A stretch of 64,000 bases of DNA from Spongilla lacustris (taxonomy: Eukaryota; Porifera; Demospongiae; Spongillida; Spongillidae): positions 3,654,673-3,718,672 of the forward strand of contig OX442426.1 of assembly GCA_949361645.1 (NCBI GenBank). Direction: 5' to 3'. Both the position numbers and the translations under genes were made by a program. The notes beneath the pieces were generated by a model. It was not told where the DNA came from, made no database searches, and saw nothing but the letters and a program-made list of their open reading frames with translations. Each line of letters opens with the position of its first letter. Position 1 is the first letter of the stretch. Below, piece by piece: positions 10,101 to 23,150 of the stretch.

Positions 10101-13100
10101 TTTTTCAATTTTTAACTGTATCTCAAAAATGGATATCATAAAATTTAATGAACAGAACATTCCAATGGCTAAGGGACCTCTCTAACTTTGTACCGAATTT
10201 GAAACGATTTGATTGCCCCTGCTAAGCGTTATGGCAGGTCTGAACCACATGGGGTATCGGACGTCGCACAAAGCTAGAGCAGGACCCCAAAATGTATTTT
10301 ACCATAGATAAATGTACTGATAGCATTTACATGTAATGTTATAAAATTGCACTGATTCAAATGCACAATGTTTTTATATAAATGAAGCATCATTTTCTTG
10401 GCAAATAAAGCAACATCTTTACAGGCACATAAGTGCATGGTACTACATCAATGCAGCTTAAATACTTGCAGGTAGTTAACACATCATGTATATGACTGAG
10501 CTATTCATTTTGATTTGTTTCACAAAGAGACAAATTTGGAGGACGCATTAATATAGCTAAAGGGAAAACATAAGTTCTGTTTATAAAGACAAGATAAATA
10601 CATATATGGGACAGTGTCCAGCAAAATCGGGCTTGTGGGGTTATAATTTTATCACTATAAAAATTGCACGTTGTACTAAACAACACATCTTCATGACAAA
10701 TTTTGTACACTTGTTTCCACACCATTTCTCTGTGTGAAAATCGATTTTTGTGATCTACACATTTTCCGTGCCGTGGATACAAAAATTGCTAACCCCGCGA
10801 GTTAGAAATCCTCATTTCTCCACGTACGAGTGTTGAAAATGCGTCAAATTCGAGTTGCACATAGAGGAGTCCTGTAGCTATTGGCTTGTTCTGTTCGTTA
10901 AATTCTATATCATCCGTTACGGATATACAGTTGAACAAACTACGGGCACGTTTTCCCGCTTGATTCGCGCCAATGATTTTGACAAATCACGTCCCGCTCA
11001 GTGAATGGGAAGGCGGTGATTATAACATTGGCGCGAATCAAGCGAGAAAATGTGCCTGCAGTTTGCTCAACTGTATATCCGTAACGGATGATTCAGAAAC
11101 TAACAAACAGAACAAATCAATAGCTACAGGACTCCTCTATGCATACTCCGAATTTGACACATTTTCAACATTCGTATGTGGAGAAATGTGGATTTCTAAC
11201 CTACGGAGTTAACGATTGTTGTATCCACGGCACGGAAAATGTGTAGATCACAGAAATCAATTTTCACACTGAGAAATCGTGTGGGAAAAAGTGTACGAAA
11301 TTTGAAAGGAAAAGGTTGTACCGTCACGAAGATGTGTTGTTTAGTACAACGTGCAATTTTTATAGTGATAAAATTATAACCCCACAAGCCCGATTTTGCT
11401 GGACACTGTCCCATATATTTAAAGCCATGGAGGGTTTTTTAAATGTAACTTGTAATGTTTTTTAATCACACACATGTTTACATATTACATGTATATGTAC
11501 ATACATGTATGTAGATGTTGTAGTGAAGTTAAGAGTCATGCCTTCCCACTTTACCAGTCCAAGTAACCTAACCTTGTGTTCTACCATGTACATATACAGG
11601 TACACACATGTGAGTATCTGACATGTATGCATATAATGTATCATACATGCATGTATAAACAAAGCACTTTGGATCTAACTAATAATCAAGAAAGTAATGC
11701 ATATTAAAACAAGCTACACAAAAGGAAATCAAGTAATAGAGATACAAGGCTTGCATATGTATACGAAATTTTTTAGCTGAACTACTAAGTCTGGGACAGA
11801 GTTCCACTCAACATCCCATACATGTACATTCATAATGGGCAATACAATATCATGGGATATAAATACCTTTCAACAAAAAAACAACAGGTTGTGAAGGTAA
11901 CAGTATATTTAGGCAAGTACAGTGTACATGTACATGACAACTGAACATACCATTGTCACAGGAGAAGCACTTCTTTGGTCATTAACAGTTGTCTGCTGAA
12001 GGGCTGGAGGTGGTGGTCCCACTTGACAATATGGTTGCAAGGCCTGCATCCATTTGTGCAAATCTTGCTCCGACAGTGCACAAAATGTGTGGCACTTTCC
12101 AAATGATGTTGTAATAGAAATGACAAGCTTTCCACCTGCATTTGAATCAGGACATTCCAAAATACAGCCTTGGAGCGCAATGATAAAAATTGGAGTTTTA
12201 TCAAACACAGTATAGTGAATATGTAACCCGCCATCTCTGAGAATGCAGTGGTACTTTTTCCATTCTCCGTTGTTCGACAATCTCAATAGTTCACCTTTGT
12301 GCTGAATGGATGAAACTGGTGGTGGGAAAATGGCACTTGATGTGTTGAAGATTCCATCACTTTGTGAAGTGGATGACTCTGACAATTGTTGATTGCTGCC
12401 GTCACTAGCTTTTGGGTACAAGTACATTGCTGGCGAGCTTGAATCCAGGCGTTGGACCTGCTGTGCTCCACTGATGATCTCAGTAAACCAACCATCATAA
12501 TCTTCTTTACAATCAGCTGCAAAATATAGACACTGCCCACTCTCCAGGTGAGAGATTTCAAAAGAATATCTTCTTTGATTGTTTGCCTCCAATATAGTGG
12601 AACCCCCAAGTGGAACTGATAATGTTAGAGTCAAATCATTCTGGGCAATGAAGCACGAAATAACTTTATCCTTCAGTACACACCAGTATCGAATCCACAA
12701 ACTGTCAGCACCTTTCCGTTGCACCTTCAAGTATCCTTGAAAGGATTCTTGCCCAACAGAACTTACAGATTTATAAGCCCGTGTCAATGGTTGACTTCCC
12801 CCACCGTGCAATGAATCTAGTGACATCATTGACATGCTCCGTTCATTTAGGGTTACTTCTGGTTGTTTCCCTATAAGAATATCATTTGATGATAGTTGCT
12901 TTCGATTCCATTTCATCCATTGAAATTTTTTTCTTTTTAATGTGTCAGTATTACCCTCCTCTCCAGCCCCTTCCTCACCTGAAACAGTCTTTCGACGCAC
13001 AGAAAAGCCATCTTCCTGAAAATTACATAATCGAACCACATAAATAACACTATCACAAAAAATGAGAGCAAAAATGTAAGCAAAAGTACGATACGTACTT

Positions 13101-16100
13101 TACAGTTTCTGCAATTGCACACATACATGTATATTGAGAAGGTTTTGCAAAAGTGAATGCACACCACCACCACTAAATATTGTATTAATGAACAACTACT
13201 TGGGAAGGCGGCTGCTACATGTGCTAATGTTTTGAATGTATATAGTTCTAATGCATTTGCTCTTGAATGCTAAGTAATATACAATATAAGAACTACATGT
13301 ACATGTACATGGAAGTTAAATACAAATGGAGGGGCTTATGATTTTTTTATTCAATACGATAGCTAAACAAAATCAAGCTCATATTTTCAAAACTAATCAA
13401 CACTCCATTTCTCCATTTCAATTTTGATCTCTTAATTTGCATTGTAAAGAAAACCACACAAATCTCACTGGTGGAGCGTTATGGTAGGCTTCAAAATTGG
13501 TTTGTACACTATTCATTTGTTCTGTTGGAATATGCATGGAGTAAAGGTGGTGTACATGTACATGTATAAGGAGGATGTTTAGGCAATTCATACATAGCGG
13601 TTTGCCTCCCACATAAACATTTCAAAGAAAATACTTAGAGTTGTATAAACATGTAAGGACATGTTTCACATTTTCTCATTTCCTGTCCATGTATTCCAAA
13701 TATAATTTACGATATCAGTACATGTACATGTACATGTACGTGCACTTTTAAGCTGCAATTGCACTATCCATTTGTGGATGATTTGTCTTTTGTCTACATG
13801 TATACAATGTTCGACATAATCACCCTTCTGGGGTCACTGTAAAAATTATACTTATGAACATATCTTCGTAACCATACATTCTTTTAACTCCAACACTTGT
13901 TACCTCACCAATCTGTCAGTACAATTCAATCTGTATTTTTTACTGCCTCGCTTAACCACGATAACCCACCAGTTAGAGTTTCAATTACAAATACAGAAAA
14001 CACTTCATATTTGGTACAAATATAAGCTTAAGTAGTTTTGTAGCAGCCGTGTTCTGTTCATATTGATTTAATATAATCTTGTTACAGGAAATAATTGTGC
14101 AAAACCATGTGCACACTTTCCTTCCCAATTTGTGCTGATGAATTATTTTTACATAAAATATTCAGTTAAAATGAGACATTATTAACCGGGCTTATGATTA
14201 TTTTTTTTAATTCAATACGATTTTAAAAACACAATTTAATAAGCCAAATAAAATCAAGCTCATACGTGTATTTTCAACACTAATAGACCATCACTAATCA
14301 ACGTGCATATCGAAATGGGTTAAGTACATGTACATTAATTAGTAATGTCACGTCCGGAGTACTTCTTAATGGGAAGGGTCTATTAGCACTCCAATTATCT
14401 ATTTAAACTTTGATCCCCATCGTTTGCATTGTAATAAATACCACACAAATCTCCCTGGTGGGGTGTATAGGAGGCCTGTGACTACATCACTGGTGCAAAT
14501 CAAGCACAACAATTTGTTGTTTAACTATCACTATCTCTGTAACAGATACACGGATTTTGACATTCTTATCAGGAGATGCGTGAATTTCTAACTTTCTAAC
14601 TCAGTGGGTTAAAAAATATTTGCATTCAAGGCAGCGAAAATAGGTACAGCATCAAATTTGATTTGCAAAGAGAGAATAAATTGAAAAAATAGGTTATGTG
14701 GTTGCTTAAAGTGTTTCTAAAGAGATACAATTATAATCCCAAAAGGGTGATAACACTGTCCCGTACAGTTCAACTTACTTCAGGCAGTTTGGTAGGTCCC
14801 TTATCAAGTGACGTCCATCTTCTGTTTTGTTCTAGATCAGTAATCCGAATCTCATCGACAGTACCGGCTGGCTTAAGTTCAATTGAAGTTGCTGCTTGTA
14901 ACGCACAAAGCCAGTCCTTGTAATCAGATTCACTTTGTGCAGCAAACTGTAACACCCCAGTCCTTCTTGGATGTTTAAGGCGAAATGCATATTGCCTTCT
15001 TGCATCAGGGTCAGGCAAAACCTGACTGCCTGGAATAAATAGTTTGATCAGAGGATTTGAAGTACCTGGATTATGTACTTTATGACACTCAAGAAAACAG
15101 TTCCGAATCACACAGTACATCTTCGTCCAATGCATGAATTTTTCCCGCTTAAATAGGTATCCAGTCATTGAGCATTGATTGTATGAATTTGTACTGGTAC
15201 CATCAATCTGGGCACCAGTATCCTCAAATGACTGCTGTATACCTTGCTCTGTGACCAAGTGTCGCGGGACATCATAGAAACTGTTTGTACTTGAGTTGCG
15301 ATAGTTCTAAAGTGATGCAAATTCCATCAAACACAAGAAAGCAATAGCATAACAATGGACTTACTTGAATGGATGGCCTTGCACTACTTGGTATTGGTGG
15401 GAGTGTGCTTGATTTCCATGCCTGATCTCCTCCCCATGATGAAAGTGATCCTGTGTCATCTAACGAGATCATACTGCTACGAACACTGCCGCAATAACCA
15501 GACTCTCCACTATCAGCTGTTGCATCCGGTGGATAGTCATAGATCTCCAAATCGCCAATATCAGGAGGTTCATCGTATATGCCTTCTTCATCTGCAAGGT
15601 TATACTGTAGCACAGAACGGGGAACATCATACAGATCGAATGGATTTTGTGGTGATTCATCCTGCATCAATGAGACAGAAGATTGCGACAACAGCAAAGA
15701 CCGTGGTACATTGTACAAGCTGTCTCTATCAGGCGGAGGTGGAAGGGCTTCGTTGGTGTCCTTCGGCATTGTGCGCTTCTTCGGTGGGAAATCGTATGTA
15801 CCAGCATCAGAAACGGAACGTGGAATGTTGTATATCCCTCCACCAGTATCCTATGAACACATGTGCACATACATGTAAATTTCATTCAACCACAGTACAG
15901 CCAAGAAAAATCGAATAAAAAGTAGTTCAATAGCAGCCTAATATTCTGAGAAGAAATGCTGATGTATATGACTAACTAAAATCTAACGAATCATAATTCA
16001 CAGAAATCCCCAACATACCTAGTAAATAGATTTACATGTATATATGTAGTAATATAGCTTTTTTTCTTTGTGTTCAAAAATAATTATAAATACATTGTAA

Positions 16101-19100
16101 CTGTCTACTGTGCAAACATGCATGCCAGTGACTTACATTTACACCAGTGTTTAATAGTAACTTAACATGTATATCAGGTTTTATTCTAACCACTCAATCA
16201 AGATAGCATGACCACTTCTTTCTTCAAATCAATAAGTACATAGGTCAATTAATATATGCTAGCTGCCGATAATTAACTAATCCCATTTTGGAGTTGTACA
16301 CAATTTGGTTTTGGAGGGGTCCTAAGGTTATAGTCATAACGGCCACAAGTTTTTTCAGACTTAATTTCTACACTATTTCCCTTGATCCTTATTGCATTAT
16401 TTCTTACAGCTTCAGGAATCACTGCTTGAGAGTCTCTTGAGGGAAACCCTAGAATGGATTTATCACACTCCACACCTAAAAGTACAAGAACATATGTCAC
16501 TAAATATAATTTTAGTATGCACATACAACATATGTATGTATGCTTTCAGCCTTTATAATTGAATTTCATACCATAATATTTAATGACAATACAATTAGTA
16601 AATAATGTACAATCCAATTCTAAACATGACATGTTATGAACCAATAGCACAACATTCAAAACAAGAAGACAATAATTTAGAATTCCCTTGTGGACACTAA
16701 TGAGATTAAACCACGTCACACACATACATGTATGTCATAGGTCATTTTAGTATTAGATGAGTGTTCAACCAATGTTAAAAACAATCCTCTAAACCAAAGG
16801 TTCCCACATTACAACTAGATCAACAAGGTTCATATATGTATCTATATGGGAATGCATATTTCTTTTCATTCTTTTGTTCCTTGTAGACCTTGTTACAAGT
16901 ACATACACATGTACATATTCCAGCCGTGAGTTACAGTTACGGCATTCTATTTTTAAAAGTTTGCTGAAATAAGAGTACATTGTATTGACCATTGCACTGA
17001 TGTGTTGAATATTATAGACTAAAACAAGCGTCCAAATCAATCAATCAATGACAAGAAATGTCAATGTAATAAACATTTGTTGTCAATATTGCCCAGCAAC
17101 CAGTATAATGTAAACTTGGCATGTGTATTGACATGATCAAACAGAACACAAAAACATTTGGCAAAATACAATGCATAGCCATGGAGATGAAAAATTATTG
17201 ATACCAATTGTTGAACTTCAATCTTTTCGAATATTTCTTTACAGAGAAATGATGTGCTTATGAAACCATGTGCAACAAGTTAATTTTTTTGATTGGTATA
17301 TGGGGGGGGGGGGGGGGGGGGGGGGGAACCACACAAAACTATCTGCAATGGCTAAACAACACATCACTACTCCCAACAATACCAACACTACACATTTGAA
17401 GATTTCATATCTTAATATAAACACATTTAACGATCTTAGCAAGCAATGGACTACATGCTGTCAGCTTATACATGTATGTACAATGCACACAAACTTTATA
17501 TACTATAACTCACTCATTAGGGCTGTTTTTGTCAGGTGTGAAATCCACTCATCTAATTTATCCTTGCTTTCAGCTGCAAACCACATTTCAGGAACACCTT
17601 TACATGCAAGCCGAAATGCATACTGCCTTTTAGGATCTTCCACAGCCTCCACAGTAGCACCCAACACAAGGTACTGATGTCCTTTTTTGTCTTCCACAGA
17701 CCTTGTTAGTAATGCAGAATATGATATATTATTATAAACAAGTCAGTGGAATTATTTTCTACTATTAAGACAAAGTGTCCCAACATCCTATACAAAGTAC
17801 ACGTTTAAAGCAAACCCATACACGTATGAACCTCTAGAGAATAAACCGAAAATTGCTTGCATTGAAAAATGGTCAGCAATTCAGAAAATGTGCAATTCTA
17901 CAATCAACACTAGGAAAGGTCAAATTGGCATATTTGGTACTTTTGCAAATAAAAAAGCTCATCATAGATTTGGAAGTTACTCACTTGACAACCAAATGAA
18001 TGATATGTATTTGCCGGTCACATGTTTTAGAATAGCTACATATACATGTACATGTAGATGCAAGTGAATGAACAAAATTATAACATTCTCAGTAAAAATG
18101 GCAAAACCAATTAATTAGAGTTGGAACTGCCATAGAATTTATACTTTAAAGTAGCACATGCATGTACATCAAGCTTCATAAAGGGTTCAAAAAAAAGACA
18201 TTCTTTTATTTTTATGAACATGTCCATGGAATCATTATCTATTATTAAGACAAAGTGTCTTTTGAATGATGCATTTTTAAGAACTGTATTCATTGTTTTA
18301 GACCAAGAGTGTGATGGTAAACGATTGGTAAATTAAATAAGAAATGACATGAAACAAATAAGGATGCAAATAATTTAACTTTGAAATGTAAGTCCTATAC
18401 ATAGGACCTGGCATGGAGATTTAAGTTTAAATTATATGGCTATTTTTGCATAGTCACATGTGCCAATTACCATGACATCCTTTTCGTAAAATGTGGTATT
18501 TAACACAGTATATTTAAACTGATATATCACCTAGATAGTGTGCTGAAAGAACCTTACCATGGCTCATACATTCCAAGCAACATTAATCACCAGATCAAAC
18601 ATTAGCATTTACTGCACCACATTGGTCCTAATTCATGGAAATGGTATTTTAACTAGATGTGTTTATACATGTACTTAGTTCCATTCTTAAGTTCACCAAG
18701 AACATGTGCACAAGTACAGCAATTCTTACTTGTAATAATTAAACACATATCCTTTCAGTGTGCACCATCGCTTCTTCCAAGAGCCATTGGCATTCTTTTT
18801 ATAAAGTGGTGATGAAAATGAAACTTCTTTTCCCATCTCTTCAGTGCTGGCTTTTGGGGATGGGTTTTTACCCTTAATAACAGAACCTGCCCTCATCACA
18901 ACTTTTTCTTTCTTCACTCTTGATTTTGCACCCTGGCCTAACTGTCCCATAGTCTGTGCTGTCGCTCTCATAGTCTCATCAAGTTGCAAAACAAGTTGGT
19001 CTAGTTCTTCGTAAATAATGGAATCGCTAGTTTCATCCTCATTCTAAAAATAAAATAATAACATGAAAAGATGCCTCCTAAAGCAAACTAATGCTGCATA

Positions 19101-20414
19101 ATGTCCACACAGCATAGCAAACATATAGTTATGCAAAATGCTACTTCCAAGTCTTTCAATCTTACACTATTACTACACATGGTACAGACAACAAATGGAC
19201 TCCAGAACAAAACCCTCTATCTTCATAGTACCTGTTCTTCATGCCCCATGCAGTTAATGCACTACAACTTGGAGCCCAATCGACTACGCCACTTATCTTA
19301 CTGCATTCCTAAGAGATTAGTTATCATAGCTACTCATTAAAGCCTAGACAAGCATTTGTCACACAAATCCCGTAACTGATACTAAAGCAAATGGTCATAG
19401 GACTCTAATTGATACACTTACCACAGTAGGAAGTGACGGAAGAGGCAATTGCTGCTTATTAAATAAAGCCTGTTCACTTTCTATTGTTTGGGGTTCAGAT
19501 GGTGCCTGCAACAACTGAGGCACAGATGGTGAACTGTCACCGACTACAACAGCAGAATTATATGTGTCAACTGTCAAGGGTAGTATCGATATGACTGCAT
19601 TGAATGCCCCCTTCCATCCACCAAGTTCAGCTTCACTGTAGGCTGCGAAGTATATTTTCTCCGATGTCTTACTATCCTTCAATTCAAACTCTCCTCCAAC
19701 TGAGCAACCTCTGTTTGCAACAGAGAAGCAATGCTCCTTGTCACAGACCTTGGAAATTTCTGGATCAAACTGGGTGATAATTCTCTCCAACGGATATAAG
19801 CTAATCATCTGGTCTGCTTCAGCAGCAGTGTAAATTGAAAAGTTTTTCACATCTATCTTACACCAGCACCGGTGCCAACGCAACTTATCATCTCGTCGCA
19901 AGAGATACCCACTATAATCAGAGAACACTATACTGGGTTGCTGTGTGATGTCCACATCCGTCATAGTATCTAGACATCGAAACAATTTCAATAATGTCCA
20001 CATCAGCGATATCTATCCCATATGTCTGCATAAACCGTAAGCTAACAACCAATACTTCGCCCTGGTTTACATTACTAGTAGCGATGCACCTTTAACACAT
20101 ACCATGATTGGGCGCACTTGTTGGCAGAACATCTTCACCAGTTGCCACGGAAGTACTGGGTACTACGACTTCGGATTCTTCCGTTTCGATTGCTCCCTCC
20201 TGACCCTCCAGTGTCATGATCAACGCCTCGTATTTCATTCTCCATGCTTCTGCTTTTTCGGATAGCTTTTCCTGCTTCAAAACAACTCGAATGAATTCGG
20301 ATAAGTTCGGCAAAACTTGGTTGATTGCTTAGTAAAAAAAATATACACAGCTATAAAAACTCTCGACATTAAATATTTATCTTTACCACACAGTTGTCCT
20401 CTTCCCTCCGTCAT
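7111..20414 (-). CDS. Six-PH-domain scaffold protein with seven YxxP motifs and a C-terminal coiled coil (about 1592 aa)
   Basis: Exons: 20414-20387, 20327-20103, 19969-19422, 19043-18730, 17701-17514, 16475-16300, 15850-15365, 15306-14779, 13015-11951, 9248-8706 and 7788-7111. Phase closes throughout; only the 16300 donor (GTACAA) is weak. PH-like folds lie at residues about 103-215, 343-430, 702-800, 925-1025, 1068-1165 and 1222-1300, each with the closing tryptophan helix (for example DKLDEWISHL, DYKDWLCAL, LHKWMQAL). Between PH2 and PH3 come YNIP, YDFP, YNVP, YDVP, YDEP, YDYP and YDVP, the class of site that Crk-type SH2 domains bind in p130Cas. The C-terminus is a coiled coil ending in NYARVEF and VDYAKI, the latter like SHP2-binding tyrosine motifs of GAB proteins. 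PH3 and the N-terminal YEEL recall AFAP1. It is probably a membrane-recruited phosphotyrosine adaptor; assigning it to one family is uncertain. Confidence 0.85.
9925..10400. mobile_element. Degraded foldback element in an intron
   Basis: This stretch carries recognisable but eroded versions of the foldback core: gatacagttgaaaaaactgc, gggcaaatcacattccactc, gtatggggaggcagtgattt, and then the arm words ccgaatttgaaacgatttga, ggtatcggacgtcgca and ccatagataaatgt. No clean terminal inverted repeat survives, so the limits are approximate. It lies in the intron between the PH5 and PH6 exons. Confidence 0.6.
10608..11412. mobile_element. Foldback element, third copy with divergent arms (805 bp)
   Basis: The ends gggacagtgtccagcaaaat and attttgctggacactgtccc are exact inverses. 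The arms stay highly similar for about 350 bp (cgggcttgtggggttataat, then aaaattgcacgttgtactaa). The central palindrome (ttcccgcttgattcgcgcca and its inverse around ccgctcagtgaatgggaagg) matches that of the 4400-6055 pair, although the outer arms differ. The flanks are atat on both sides, consistent with a 4-bp duplication. It lies in the same intron of the six-PH gene. Confidence 0.85.
17302..17326 (+). repeat. Poly-G tract in an intron
   Basis: Twenty-five consecutive G on the plus strand, so C on the transcribed RNA of the six-PH gene. It sits about 190 bp beyond the donor of the exon ending at 17514. Confidence 0.95.
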
Positions 20415-20864
20415 GCCAATGACACGTATTATACAACGAACAACAAATCGCGCATATACGGAATTCGAACCACACCTTCGCAAAATTTGTCGCGTGCAAT
20501 TTAAAATATCAATGATGCGTACTAATGAATACCGGTACACGATTTCATTAATTGGAATAAGGCGATGACATGCAACGAGGCGAAGAATTTTTTCTGGGAG
20601 AACGAGTCATGTTGTCTCAGAGATATCTCTATACGTCGGCACTATCACTACGTTGTGCCCGTTATTTGTGGGTATTCACCGGCTCAATTACTAGTACTAG
20701 TACTGTGTGTGCGTGTAATATCACATTTAGTTAGCGTATGTGTGTACGAAACAAAATATAAATGGTGTAAACTAAACGTATGCGCCTAACAAGGAATTAT
20801 GGAGACTATGCAATTATGTGACAAGAAACAGCTAAATGTATATTTTCTACACTGGGTAAAGTAG

Positions 20865-21104
20865 CAGGGGCGGATACAGGATTTCAGACAAGGTGGGGTT
20901 GTTAATGAATAATTAGACGAGCGGGGGGGGGGGGGCGGTGTGCTGTCCGCTTTCGGCCGATTCTACGAGCGGGGGGGGGGGGGGGGGGGCTGTCCGCGTG
21001 CGTGCGAAAAGCAAGGTTTTTGGACAAAAGAGGGGGTTGTAAACCCCAAAACCCCCTAAAACTGCGTGCAAAAAAAAAGGAATTTGGACAAAAGGGGGGG
21101 TTGC

Positions 21105-21139
<35 letters not shown>

Positions 21140-21153
21140 TGTATCCGCCCCTG
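20865..21153. mobile_element. hAT-like MITE with homopolymer interior
   Basis: The terminal inverted repeats are caggggcggatacagg (20865-20880) and cctgtatccgcccctg (21138-21153). The direct repeat agtag flanks both sides (20860-20864 and 21154-21158). The inside is dominated by G runs and one C run of more than 30 bases, with no coding capacity. Ends of the type CAGGGGCGGAT are familiar from non-autonomous hAT elements of invertebrates; the 5-bp flank is shorter than the usual 8 bp, so that class is tentative. Confidence 0.75.
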
Positions 21154-21158
21154 AGTAG

Positions 21159-22845
21159 AGTAAAGATAGTATGTACATCGGTGATAGGTATTTTCTTACA
21201 ATCTTGAGGCTCCCTGATAACAAATCCTTTATAGCCTTGCTGAAGAGATTGGTAAGGTGTAATAAATAAATTTAACAGTTGTGGATTCCTCCTTGTTTTA
21301 AGGCATGACTAGGCTGGGTTTAGTAACAGCAGGTGGGTTGCTTAACAAGGCACCAGTTGAGCATGCATAGAAAAGGCAGACCTGTGAATTTTTACATGAT
21401 GTTTGTGCTGTTAAAACCAAAAACTATATTGTTGTTGGGGTATGGTGCTAGTTCAGAGCCTTTTTACGCCTCTTACAACCACACGAGGTGGTTTGGTGCT
21501 ATACCAGTGGACCTGCATAATGGTGGAGGAGATAGGCTGGGCATTGCAAAAGTATGTTCCATTAAAATGGAGTTGCAAAACTGCCACCAGTGAGTATCCT
21601 CTCACTAATGGTGAAAAAAGGACTCAAACTGGGGAATTTATCTTTACCTCTTGCCTGCTCTCCCTCCCTCTCTCTCTTCCTCTCTCTCTCCGTCTGTGTG
21701 TGTGTCTCTCTCTCTCTCTCTCACTCTCTCTCTCTCTCTGAGGTACATGGGGTACATGTACAGCAAATCTATATGCAAGCCTAAATTTACATCCTACATT
21801 GTTGCACAGCGTACTTTTGCTAAACTTACAGATGCCTGGAATTTGATACATTTGCTTGGTGTTTTGATTGCATAAGAAAGTGCCATGCATGTTGGTGTGT
21901 GATGTACTTATAAGCATTCTGAATGCATCATTTGGTGCATGGGTGACCTCTATGGTGAGATGTGTTGGCATTTTCATGTTGTCGAATTATTATACACACA
22001 ACGCACCTAAATTAAACAAATCGGTCGTAAAACAGCTTGCAATGATACACTGCTGCCAGAGTATGAGCATGAAGCATGTTTACAAGTTGAGATTACATAT
22101 ATGCAGAGCACTCAACTGTAATGAAGGAGTAGTTATTATCAAGAAATTCACTCAGCTTATCATCCAGAAAACAGACTTGGTGGTATCACTACCGGTACTT
22201 TGATATTAAAACTGAGTATCATTGTTTATTGACTGCATAGTTACGTAGTTGATCAGTGTTTCTTAATCTGCAACTTGCAATTAGGCTCTTAGTCCTTCGA
22301 GCAGCATGTGCATTTTAACTTGAAGAATGCCAGGGAACCAGGGTAACCCAGTTAAATTGAACAGCTTCCTTTTGTGCATGCACAGATATCCATCCTTCAA
22401 GACATCGTGGTAGCAGCTGAAAAAGTTCAGACTATTGTTATTGCAGCACTTCTGCTGTGAAGCACTGAATTCATGTGCTATGAAAATATGTAAATGCACT
22501 TGCTTTGTGGTTTTTGTTGGACCCCTCCACCAGGCTGTCCATTTTTTTTTTTGGGGGGGGGGGGGGGGGGAGGGTGATAATGAGTAGCTATGATATGGCT
22601 ATGTTATCCATCAGGGAGAGAGTTAGCTAGGATATTACCTTCTGGGTGCATACTACCATTTTGTAAGAAGGACAGTTTCCTTGAACAGGGGTTGAATCCA
22701 TGGTCAAATACACTGATCTGACCTCCCCTTATCCCAAGGGTAAAAGGGTTATGCTGATATTCTTTCATAGTTTCTAACTTTCTTGTTTCATAACATAATT
22801 ATACATAACAATGCCTAAATAACAAATGCTTTCCTTCCCTCAGGC
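21159..22845. other. Gene-poor intergenic stretch
   Basis: It contains a polypyrimidine run (about 21655-21740, ct and gt repeats), a T/G homopolymer junction near 22542-22570 and several short ORFs without coding character. I see no gene, RNA or complete transposon here. Confidence 0.5.
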
Positions 22846-23150
22846 TCAATATCCATCTTGAACCTGCTGAGTTTCTAACTGCTGTAAAGTGGTGGTTGGG
22901 CATTGCTGTTAACGTTACCGATAATCCTGTTTGCCCATCCCATGACTTGGACCCTTAAGGCTACCATGCCTAACACGCAAGCATGGAGGTGATGTGGAGT
23001 CACAGCACTACAGACTAAGGGAAAAATTTGCCGACAGGTCCTCAAGTTGAAGCACGAAGTGGTTTGGGGCATGAAGGACATTGAACATGGCCAGCAGACA
23101 TCCTTATCCCTTCTCAGCTGCACACCAGTGAACATCCATCCTCTTGTTGA
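22846..23150 (+). pseudogene. Retroelement fragment, region before the C-terminal endonuclease
   Basis: Read through stops and shifts, it gives LNIHLEPAEFLTAVKWWLGI, then CPSHDLDP with a GYHA-like continuation and a GGD-type motif, then a degenerate WPADIL. This matches the cysteine/histidine region that precedes the PADIL...GKPAALD tail in the element at 40-471. The CP..D..GYHA..C..GGD pattern is typical of these elements. Multiple stops show that it is dead. Confidence 0.65.

Noticed and set aside
21442..21784. Overlapping ORFs ending in poly-Leu/Ser
   Set aside because: They read through a ct/gt microsatellite and have no recognisable domain or splice context.
21333..22203. ORFs of 86-111 codons on the plus strand
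   Set aside because: No coding character, homology or splice sites that I can identify; the region is transposon-rich.
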